From the NCBI GenBank assembly GCA_016283755.1, contig JAEENO010000041.1:62001-126000 (forward strand): a stretch of 64,000 nt of DNA, read 5' to 3'. Every line of letters starts with the position of its first letter. Position 1 is the first letter of the stretch. Positions 8,822 through 15,926 of this stretch are shown here, piece after piece. The translations under genes and the position numbers were made by a program. Source of the stretch: Lachnospiraceae bacterium. GTDB taxonomy: Bacteria; Bacillota; Clostridia; Lachnospirales; Lachnospiraceae. The notes below the pieces were generated by a model. That model made no database searches. It saw nothing but the letters and a program-made list of their open reading frames with translations, and had not been told where the DNA came from.

Positions 8822-10093
8822 ATGGACTGTTGTTCTGAAATGTATAGAGCATATATCAGAATACTTGAAGAGGAGTTAAAGCCTGCAATGGGCTGCACCG
8901 AACCGATAGCATTAGCATATGCTGCTGCAACGGCTCGTGCCCTTATATCCGAATTACCGGAAGAAATCACAATAGAAGCCAGCGGTTCCCTTATAAAAAA
9001 TGTTAAATCCGTATATGTTCCTCACACAGGCCACTTAAAAGGCATACCGGCAGCTGTTGCAGCAGGTATTATAGCGGGTGATCCCGACAAGGAACTTGAA
9101 GTATTATCCGACGTTACCGAAGAGCAGATTAAAGAAATCGGTGAATATATGGCAAGCCACGAATTCACGATTGAGCATTTATGCCAGGGTCACACTTTTG
9201 ATATGATAATTACCTTAAAAGGAAAGAATCATACTTCAAAGGTACGTATTGCGGATGCACATACCAATATTATATATAAAGAACTTGACGGAAAAGTATT
9301 GTATGAACTAGATTCGTCCGAAGATAACATAGCTTGTGAATCGGATCACTCAATTCTTACAATGAAGAATATATATGACTTTGTACAAAGCCTTAATGTA
9401 GACGATGTCCGTCCTATCCTTAAACGACAGATTGACTACAATATGGCTATAGCAGAAGAAGGTCTTCGCGGAAGCTACGGTGCAAATATCGGCAAGTTCC
9501 TTCTTGCAATGGACAATTCCATAAGAACCCGTGCAAAAGCTTATGCCGCTGCAGGTTCGGATGCAAGAATGAATGGTTGCGAGCTTCCTGTTGTTATTAA
9601 CTCAGGCTCGGGTAACCAAGGCATAACCGCTTCGGTCCCGATTGTTATATATGCACGCGAGCTTAACTCTTCTGAGGATACAATGTATCGTGCTTTGGCA
9701 CTTTCCAACTTGACTGCAATCCATGAAAAGACTCCTATCGGTCGTCTCTCAGCGTATTGCGGTGCGGTGAGTGCAGGTGCCGGTGCAGGCGCCGGAATTG
9801 CTTATCTTACCGGTGCGCCTTATGAAATAATAGAAAAAACCGTATCAAATGCCATCTCAATTATCTCGGGTATGGTATGTGACGGTGCCAAGGCCTCATG
9901 TGCCGCAAAAATCGCACAGTCTATCGACACAGCGCTTTTATCCTTCTTTATGGCCAAAGGCGACGTTGCCTTTGAGCACGGCGACGGTCTTGTAGGTGCA
10001 GACATAGAAGAAACAATCAATAACATCGGCTGCCTCGCAAGAGAGGGAATGGTCGGTACCAACGACGAAATCATTCGTCTTATGATTAAGTAA
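8822..10093 (+). CDS. cyuA: L-cysteine desulfidase, CyuA/UPF0597 family
   Basis: Iron-sulfur enzyme related to the alpha chain of L-serine dehydratase; characterised members convert L-cysteine to pyruvate, ammonia and sulfide. The 423-residue length is normal. Conserved blocks are present: MGCTEPIALAYAAA near residue 22, INSGSGNQGI near residue 259 and MVCDGAKASCAAKI near residue 350, which contains family cysteines that ligate the cluster. The ATG follows AGGAGG. The E. coli homologue (formerly yhaM) is induced by cysteine through a dedicated regulator; here the divergent LysR gene would take that place. Some family members may use serine or other substrates, so the exact substrate is not proven. 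Confidence 0.87.
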   Translation: MDCCSEMYRAYIRILEEELKPAMGCTEPIALAYAAATARALISELPEEITIEASGSLIKNVKSVYVPHTGHLKGIPAAVAAGIIAGDPDKELEVLSDVTEEQIKEIGEYMASHEFTIEHLCQGHTFDMIITLKGKNHTSKVRIADAHTNIIYKELDGKVLYELDSSEDNIACESDHSILTMKNIYDFVQSLNVDDVRPILKRQIDYNMAIAEEGLRGSYGANIGKFLLAMDNSIRTRAKAYAAAGSDARMNGCELPVVINSGSGNQGITASVPIVIYARELNSSEDTMYRALALSNLTAIHEKTPIGRLSAYCGAVSAGAGAGAGIAYLTGAPYEIIEKTVSNAISIISGMVCDGAKASCAAKIAQSIDTALLSFFMAKGDVAFEHGDGLVGADIEETINNIGCLAREGMVGTNDEIIRLMIK

Positions 10094-10131
10094 TATCTCA
10101 AAAACAAAAAATATATCATTACAAAAAAGAA

Positions 10132-10159
10132 AAACCGGGGCGATTGTTCGTCCCGGTTT
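10132..10159. terminator. Bidirectional terminator between cyuA and the mgl operon
   Basis: An 8-bp perfect stem AAACCGGG/CCCGGTTT is extended by four more pairs (one G-T) around a TTGT loop. It is flanked by an A run on the left and T-rich sequence on the right, between two convergent transcripts. Confidence 0.8.
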
Positions 10160-10164
10160 GTTCG

Positions 10165-10473
10165 TTATTTCATTCCGTATTTCTTACCAATCAAATTATA
10201 TGCTATAAGTATTCCCACAACGGAAACCGCCATCTCTATTATCGCCGCTTCTCTGCTAATAAGGAGTAAAAACGCTGCCCCGACACTTGATAGTGCAAAT
10301 ACTATCATAAGTATACCCGCATATAATGAATACTGCCTGTCATCTTTTGGAACAGGCGAATCCTTCGATCTTATAGAACTGCTGTCACGTGTTATAATTA
10401 GTCTTATGCCGTATACAAGACATATAATCGCTATAAGGAAAGGTATTCCCATTAATTCCATCTTATCAGTCAT
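10165..10473 (-). CDS. Small three-helix membrane protein downstream of mglC
   Basis: I do not recognise this 102-residue protein. It has three hydrophobic segments, at about residues 8-27, 47-72 and 75-94, separated by a charged linker rich in Ser, Lys and Asp. AGAGG precedes the ATG with an 8-base spacer. It begins 12 bases after the mglC stop, so it is the last gene of the sugar-import operon. A role as an accessory of the importer is possible, but nothing in the sequence proves it. Confidence 0.75.
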   Translation of the reverse strand: MTDKMELMGIPFLIAIICLVYGIRLIITRDSSSIRSKDSPVPKDDRQYSLYAGILMIVFALSSVGAAFLLLISREAAIIEMAVSVVGILIAYNLIGKKYGMK

Positions 10474-10485
10474 AATATAATCCTC

Positions 10486-11496
10486 TTACTTCTTAGCCAC
10501 ATACTTTCTGATATCGATTGAAATAGCGATAAAGATTACGATACCGATTGCAATGTACTGCGTGTATGCATTCATTCCAAGGAACTGTAATGCTGCCTTC
10601 AAAAGCTCGAATACCGCAACACCGACGATTGCGGATGAAACCTTACCACGTCCACCGGTTACGGATACACCACCGATTGTACATGCAGCAATAGCTTCCA
10701 TCTCGTAACCGAGTCCGAGGTTTACGGATGCACCACCGGCCTTAGCGCCAAGCATGAATCCCGCAAGTCCGTACATAGCTGCTGCTTTCATATAGATAAG
10801 TACCAATGTCTTCTTAACAGGAACGCCGGCTACTTCTGCTGCCTGCGGATTGCCACCGATTGCGTACATATATTTGCCGTGTCTTGTCATATTGAAGATA
10901 AACCATGTAATTGCGGCAACCAGTATTGCAATCCAGATAAGAGGGCTTATTCCGAGGAATTTACCCGTTGCAACTTTGGTATATGCCTCAAGATATCCGC
11001 CGAGTGGTGTTGCATTGGTATAGATAAGTGCGATACCGTATACGATTTCCATCATTGCAAGGGTTGCAATAAAAGGCGGTACGTTAAGGAATGCTATAAA
11101 AGATCCCGTAATTGCACCGAAGCAGGCGGTTATTGCCATTACGATTATAAGTACGAGAATAACATCAAGTACCGGAGCATTCGGGAATAACGGCTTTAAG
11201 TTTTTAAAGAATTTACCCGAATAATCGACTCTCTGTAAAAGTGTACCAGCGATACATGCTGCAAGTCCGATCATACGTCCTGCGGAAAGATCGCATCCTG
11301 CGGTAATTACACATCCTGCAATTCCGAGTGCGATAACAAGTCTCGAACTCATATTCATAAGTATGTTCATTAAGTTATCGCCCGTAAGGAATGTGCTTTT
11401 ACTGATTCCCGTATATACAACAAGGATAAGCATTATGATGATAACACCGTTATTGATTAAGAAGTCTTTAATCTTCTGCTGCTTTGTCTTCTCCAT
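10486..11496 (-). CDS. mglC: Galactose/glucose ABC importer, permease subunit MglC
   Basis: A 336-residue BPD_transp_2-family permease with about ten membrane segments. The cytoplasmic coupling region that contacts the ATPase is visible (AIGGNPQAAEVAGVPVKKT near residue 220). The protein has the length and block order of MglC/RbsC/XylH permeases. It lies 18 bases downstream of mglA and has AAGGAG before the ATG. The assignment to galactose rather than ribose or xylose rests on the neighbouring binding protein and divergent galactokinase. Confidence 0.9.
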   Translation of the reverse strand: MEKTKQQKIKDFLINNGVIIIMLILVVYTGISKSTFLTGDNLMNILMNMSSRLVIALGIAGCVITAGCDLSAGRMIGLAACIAGTLLQRVDYSGKFFKNLKPLFPNAPVLDVILVLIIVMAITACFGAITGSFIAFLNVPPFIATLAMMEIVYGIALIYTNATPLGGYLEAYTKVATGKFLGISPLIWIAILVAAITWFIFNMTRHGKYMYAIGGNPQAAEVAGVPVKKTLVLIYMKAAAMYGLAGFMLGAKAGGASVNLGLGYEMEAIAACTIGGVSVTGGRGKVSSAIVGVAVFELLKAALQFLGMNAYTQYIAIGIVIFIAISIDIRKYVAKK

Positions 11497-11514
11497 TTTG
11501 TTCTCCTTTTCGAT

Positions 11515-13029
11515 CTAGTTAAATGCTGTCGCGTACTTCATAATATTCTCCTGAGTCATATCCTCACGCTTATCAATCTCTCCCGTGATTCTTCCCTCAC
11601 ACATTACATATATACGATCCGACATTCCGATAAGCTCAGGCATCTCGGAAGATATCATAATGATTGCTTTTCCTTCCGTTGCCAGCTGATTCATAATCTC
11701 ATAGATCTCATGCTTGGCTCCGACGTCAATTCCTCGTGTCGGCTCATCCATGATAAGTACTTCAGGGTCTGTCGCAAGCCATCTACTTACGATTACCTTC
11801 TGCTGATTACCACCGGATAAGTTTGCCACATGCTGCTTCATACTCGGGGTCTTAATCTTAAGCTTATCGATACTGCTCGTTACTATCTCGTCTATCTTCT
11901 TATGATTAAGTACAAAGCCCGACCTAAGGTACTTATTGTATATGGATACGCCTACGTTATCCTTAACGGACAGGCAGCCGAATATACCGTTACCTCTTCT
12001 GTCTTCCGTTATAAGACCGATTCCCGCATCCATTGCGTCCTTAGGATTCTTAATCTTAGCTTTTTTACCGTTAATTATCACTTCACCCTTAACAATATTT
12101 CTTATTCCGAAGATTCCTTCCATAAGTTCGGTACGCTGTGCACCTACAAGGCCACCGAACCCAAGAATCTCTCCCTTTTTAAGGTTGAAGCTTGCATTGC
12201 GGAACGATTTCGCATGAATGGAAGTAAAGTCTTTAACCTCCATAACAATATCGCCCGGTTTATTCGTTTTGTCCGGATATACATTGGTAAGTGTTCTACC
12301 TACCATCTTGGCGATAATATCATCGGTTGAAAGCTCATCCGCCTTCCATGTTCCGATATACGTTCCGTCTCTCATTATTGTTACGTCATCAGCGATACGC
12401 TTGATTTCGTCCATCTTATGAGATATATATACCATCGAAACGCCCTTATCTCTAAGGTCGTTCATCATTCTGAATAATATTTCAACTTCATTATCAGATA
12501 ATGAAGATGTAGGCTCATCAAATATAACGACTTTTGCATTCATTGATACCGCTCTTGCGATCTCAACCGATTGCATCTGTCCTACCGATAATTTACCGAG
12601 CGGTAACTTCGGATCAAATGACATTCCTATCTCATGGAGCCACTTCTCACATTCGGAATTCATAGTCTTATGATCTATGATTTTAAACGGTCCCCATTTA
12701 TGTACCGGATATCGACCTATGAAAAAGTTCTCCGCAACGGAGCGTGCCAATACCGGCTGTAATTCCTGATGCACCATAGCTATTCCGTACTTGGTCATAG
12801 CCTCATCAGGATTGGATATCTCTATTTTTTCTCCATCCAGGTATACCTCACCGGCATCCATATGATAGAGGCCGAAGAGACATTTCATCAATGTAGACTT
12901 ACCCGCACCATTCTCTCCCATAAGAGCATGTACCGTACCGGGCCTTATAGCCAAGTTAACATTATCGAGTGCTTTTACACCAGGGAATGACTTACATACG
13001 CCTTTCAATTCAAGTTTATAGTCTGCCAT
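11515..13029 (-). CDS. mglA: Galactose/glucose ABC importer, duplicated ATPase MglA
   Basis: A 504-residue protein with two fused nucleotide-binding domains. Domain 1 has Walker A ALMGENGAGKST (near residue 36), signature KLSVGQMQSVEIARAV, Walker B VVIFDEPTSSL and HisSwitch YISHKMDEI. Domain 2 has the degenerate P-loop GFGGLVGAQRTELMEG, signature NLSGGNQQKVIVSRWL and Walker B VLIMDEPTRGID. This asymmetric pattern is that of MglA/RbsA/XylG. AAGGGGG precedes the ATG. The gene is separated from mglB by a hairpin that probably lowers its transcript level relative to the binding protein. Confidence 0.92.
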   Translation of the reverse strand: MADYKLELKGVCKSFPGVKALDNVNLAIRPGTVHALMGENGAGKSTLMKCLFGLYHMDAGEVYLDGEKIEISNPDEAMTKYGIAMVHQELQPVLARSVAENFFIGRYPVHKWGPFKIIDHKTMNSECEKWLHEIGMSFDPKLPLGKLSVGQMQSVEIARAVSMNAKVVIFDEPTSSLSDNEVEILFRMMNDLRDKGVSMVYISHKMDEIKRIADDVTIMRDGTYIGTWKADELSTDDIIAKMVGRTLTNVYPDKTNKPGDIVMEVKDFTSIHAKSFRNASFNLKKGEILGFGGLVGAQRTELMEGIFGIRNIVKGEVIINGKKAKIKNPKDAMDAGIGLITEDRRGNGIFGCLSVKDNVGVSIYNKYLRSGFVLNHKKIDEIVTSSIDKLKIKTPSMKQHVANLSGGNQQKVIVSRWLATDPEVLIMDEPTRGIDVGAKHEIYEIMNQLATEGKAIIMISSEMPELIGMSDRIYVMCEGRITGEIDKREDMTQENIMKYATAFN

Positions 13030-13075
13030 GCTGTTCCCCCTTTTATTTTCGTGTCACGCTTTCTTCTTAAAATTA

Positions 13076-13105
13076 GGGTGCGGCGCTTTTATATGCCCCG
13101 CACCC
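13076..13105 (-). terminator. Intra-operon hairpin between mglB and mglA
   Basis: A GC-rich 8-bp stem (GGGTGCGG at 13076-13083 with CCGCACCC at 13098-13105) is followed on the minus strand by TAATTTT. It sits in the 100-bp gap between the binding-protein gene and the ATPase gene, where leaky terminators or RNA-stabilising hairpins are common in importer operons. Confidence 0.7.
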
Positions 13106-13129
13106 CGAACTTTTAATATATACTATCTG

Positions 13130-14155
13130 TTACTTTAAAGAATCAAGAATCTTCTGAGCGTTGTCCTTTGTAACCTTTACGTAGTCGCAGCCAACATAAA
13201 TGTCAACCTTCTCACCCTTGATGAACTTAACTGCGCAATCAGCTGCACCGTGTGACTGTGCTATGTGATCGTTAAATACAGTACCTGTCATCTCGCCTGA
13301 GATTACATACTCACAAGCTTCTGTTAAAGCGTCAACACCTACAAGGAAGATATCTGTACCAACTGTACGTCCTGCTGCCTTAATAGCCTGGATTGCTCCG
13401 AGTGCCATAGCATCGTTATTACAGAATACAACTTCGATATCGTTACCATGAGCTGCCAATGCATTAGCTACGATTGTCTGTCCCTGAACCTGATCCCAGT
13501 TACCTACCTGATCATCAAGGCAGTCAACTGTGAATCCTGCATCTTCCAATGCCTTGATAGAGAACTCTGTACGATACTGAGCATCAATGTTCTCCGGGTC
13601 ACCTTCAACCATGATGTACTGAATCTTGCCGTCGCCGTTAAGGTCGATCTTATCAAGACCAAGATCACCAATGATCTCGCCCTGCATTGTACCTGACTGG
13701 CGAGCGTCGCATCCTACATAGCATACGTTCCAACCGTTGGTCTTCCATCTTTCCTGCTCTTCCTTGCTTGGCTCACGGTTGATATAAACAAGCGGAATAT
13801 TAGCTGCAACTACCATATCTGTAATTGTAGCTGCTGAAGATGAGTTAACCGGGTTGATAATAAGAACATCTACACCGTCTGTAATAAAGTTCTGAATCTG
13901 GTTGGTCTGTGTCGCCTGATCATTAGCACCGTCAACGATGGTAATGTTGTTCTTTGAGAAACCGAGAGAAATAAGATAATTCTCTAACTCTGTTCTGTAA
14001 AGAGTCATAAAGTTATCAGAGAACTGATAAATACAAACGCCGACCTTCTTGTCTGCATACTCTCCGCTTGCTGAACCGCCGTCATTGCCGCATCCTGCAA
14101 AGAGAGCAAGTACCATTGTGAGTACTAATGCCAAACTGATAATACGCTTTTTCAT
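13130..14155 (-). CDS. mglB: Galactose/glucose-binding lipoprotein MglB
   Basis: Extracytoplasmic substrate-binding protein of the importer, anchored by lipid. The signal peptide ends in the lipobox LFAGC with Cys at about residue 22. The mature part is a Peripla_BP_4 fold; the block VVFCNNDAMALGAIQAIKAA near residue 245 and the calcium-loop-like LDKIDLNGDGKIQY near residue 170 are typical of galactose/glucose-binding proteins. The ATG at 14155 follows AGGAGG; an upstream frame to 14242 runs through the promoter and is unlikely to be translated. The gene is divergent from galK, supporting galactose as substrate. Confidence 0.9.
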   Translation of the reverse strand: MKKRIISLALVLTMVLALFAGCGNDGGSASGEYADKKVGVCIYQFSDNFMTLYRTELENYLISLGFSKNNITIVDGANDQATQTNQIQNFITDGVDVLIINPVNSSSAATITDMVVAANIPLVYINREPSKEEQERWKTNGWNVCYVGCDARQSGTMQGEIIGDLGLDKIDLNGDGKIQYIMVEGDPENIDAQYRTEFSIKALEDAGFTVDCLDDQVGNWDQVQGQTIVANALAAHGNDIEVVFCNNDAMALGAIQAIKAAGRTVGTDIFLVGVDALTEACEYVISGEMTGTVFNDHIAQSHGAADCAVKFIKGEKVDIYVGCDYVKVTKDNAQKILDSLK

Positions 14156-14213
14156 TTCTTTTCTTACCTCCTGTGTAATTAAAAATGTGTAGAAAAGATA
14201 CACTACATTTCTG

Positions 14214-14242
14214 ATTATATCATATTTTCTGAATAATTTCAA
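14214..14242 (-). promoter_or_regulatory. Promoter of the mgl operon
   Basis: On the minus strand TTGAAA (14242-14237) is separated by exactly 17 bases from TATAAT (14219-14214). It lies about 60 bases before the mglB start codon. Confidence 0.75.
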
Positions 14243-14269
14243 AATTCCCCATTACTTTTTCACACATCT

Positions 14270-14300
14270 TTGACAAGTATTCATACTGTCTTACTTATAA
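14270..14300 (+). promoter_or_regulatory. Possible galK promoter
   Basis: TTGACA at 14270-14275 is followed by TTATAA at 14295-14300 with a 19-base spacer, longer than ideal. A palindrome begins nine bases downstream, which fits a repressed promoter. Confidence 0.4.
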
Positions 14301-14308
14301 GATATAGA

Positions 14309-14335
14309 CTATTTTAGTATTCCGTATTAAAATAG
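14309..14335. promoter_or_regulatory. Palindrome between mglB and galK, candidate operator
   Basis: Arms CTATTTTAGTA (14309-14319) and TATTAAAATAG (14325-14335) match at 10 of 11 positions around a TTCCG centre. It lies 33 bases before the galK start and just after the possible galK promoter. A dimeric regulator site is a reasonable reading. No regulator gene is adjacent. Confidence 0.5.
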
Positions 14336-14368
14336 TGTCATGTCACTTTAAAAAGGGGTATTAAGCTT

Positions 14369-15649
14369 ATGAAAACCGTTAAGATTTTAAGAGAACAATT
14401 GGATAATGACGAATTAAAGGACAGGCTTCTCGATATATATGTCGATCCCGACATGATAAAGTACGAGACAGAACGATACCTACATGCCCTCGACAGATTC
14501 GAAGAAGAATTCGGAGATGGTCCCGTTAGCATCTTCAGTGCTCCGGGGCGTACCGAAGTATGCGGTAATCACACAGACCATCAGCGCGGCGAAGTCCTTG
14601 CGGCTTCAATTAACCACGATGTTCTTGCAATTGTACGTACCAAAGATTCCGGCAAAATCGACCTTTTCTCGGAAGGTTACGGCCGCATCGTTGTTCCGCT
14701 TTCAAGTCTTGACGATAATAATATTAAGCCGGGTAACGCCTGCTCACTTGTAAAAGGTGTTGCAGCAACGATTAAAAAACGTGGCTATAATGTAGGCGGT
14801 TTCGAAGCTTACATAACTTCCGACGTGCTTATCGGTGCGGGACTTTCTTCGTCAGCTGCTTTTGAGACAGTGATCGGAACGATTCTTTCTTATCTTTTTA
14901 ATGACGGCAAGATATCTCCTATCGAAATCGGTATCGTAGGTCAGATTGCAGAGAATGTATACTTCGGTAAGCCTTGCGGGCTTATGGACCAGATGGCTTG
15001 CTCCGTTGGCGGTCTTATTCATATCGACTTCAAGCTTAAAGATGACCCTAAGGTTGAAAAAGTTCCTTTCCCGCTTACTTCTGCGGGATACTGCTTATGT
15101 ATAACCGATACCAAGGGAAGTCATGCTAATCTTACTCCCGATTATGCCGCTATTACCGAAGAGATGAGAGCTGCAGCCGCTCTCTGGGACAAGGAAGTTT
15201 TATCCGAAATCGACGAAGATGAATTGCTTAAGAACATTAAGCTTATTAAAGATAAAGTTAACGACCGCGCTGCTCTTCGTGTTATTCACTATGTAACCGA
15301 GAACCGTCGTGTACGCCGTGCAATTGAAGTTCTTAAATCGGGAGATATCGCTTCTTTCCTTAAGATTGAGAACGAAGCGGGTGATTCTTCTTTTAAGTGC
15401 TTGCAGAATATCTATTCCGCAGGAAGTCCTACAATACAGGGCATATCCGTAGCACTTGCTGCATCCAAGCTCTACCTTAAAGATGATTGCTATGCAAGAG
15501 TTCAGGGTGGCGGATTCGCAGGTACTATCCAGGCTTACGTTAAGCAGGATATGGCCGAAGGGTATCGTGAATATATGAATTCCATCTACGGAGACGGAAG
15601 CTGCAATATTCTCAAGATAAGAGAATACGGCGGAATGCAGGTAATATAA
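14369..15649 (+). CDS. galK: Galactokinase
   Basis: GHMP-family kinase that phosphorylates galactose to galactose 1-phosphate, the first Leloir step. All family motifs are present: the galactokinase signature GRTEVCGNHTDH near residue 60, the ATP-binding motif IGAGLSSSAAFE near residue 150, and the C-terminal glycine motif RVQGGGFAGT near residue 385. The 426 residues are slightly longer than the usual 390 because of an N-terminal extension of about 40 residues. AAGGGG precedes the ATG. The gene is divergent from the galactose importer; galT and galE are not in the window. Confidence 0.93.
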   Translation: MKTVKILREQLDNDELKDRLLDIYVDPDMIKYETERYLHALDRFEEEFGDGPVSIFSAPGRTEVCGNHTDHQRGEVLAASINHDVLAIVRTKDSGKIDLFSEGYGRIVVPLSSLDDNNIKPGNACSLVKGVAATIKKRGYNVGGFEAYITSDVLIGAGLSSSAAFETVIGTILSYLFNDGKISPIEIGIVGQIAENVYFGKPCGLMDQMACSVGGLIHIDFKLKDDPKVEKVPFPLTSAGYCLCITDTKGSHANLTPDYAAITEEMRAAAALWDKEVLSEIDEDELLKNIKLIKDKVNDRAALRVIHYVTENRRVRRAIEVLKSGDIASFLKIENEAGDSSFKCLQNIYSAGSPTIQGISVALAASKLYLKDDCYARVQGGGFAGTIQAYVKQDMAEGYREYMNSIYGDGSCNILKIREYGGMQVI

Positions 15650-15673
15650 TTATATAAAAGCTCATAATAATAC

Positions 15674-15882
15674 GCATCCGGGCCTTCTATATACTCCTGA
15701 ACTGCTATTGACTGCACTAAGTTCATACTTCGAGAGGTAAACCAAGCGTTCGTCGCGCTCAACTCACTCGCCTCGCCTTATATTGGCGAGACGGCTCAAA
15801 CAGTGACCGCTCCTCGCTAACCTCTCTCGTATTCACTAAGTGCGCAATGCAATGTTCAGTCGCATATAGAAGGCCCGGATGC
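15674..15882. repeat. 209-bp long-hairpin element with 19-bp perfect inverted ends
   Basis: The ends (15674-15692 and 15864-15882) are perfect 19-bp inverted repeats beginning GCATCCGGGCCTTCTA. The interior is itself partly self-complementary: CGAGAGGT near 15740 pairs with CCTCTCTCG near 15822, and CTCGCC with GGCGAG near the centre around TTATATT. No open reading frame of note is present. The element fills the gap between convergent galK and yhaN. It could be a palindromic repeat family, a non-autonomous mobile element, a structured RNA or an elaborate bidirectional terminator. Confidence 0.65.
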
Positions 15883-15926
15883 TTATGTTACGATAAAGAT
15901 TTTATAATCTTCTAAACCTAGTTCAA

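Noticed and set aside
15674..15882. CRISPR-like or simple terminator reading of the hairpin element
   Set aside because: There is one inverted-repeat pair and no direct-repeat array, and the interior is much longer than a terminator loop; reported instead as a repeat element.
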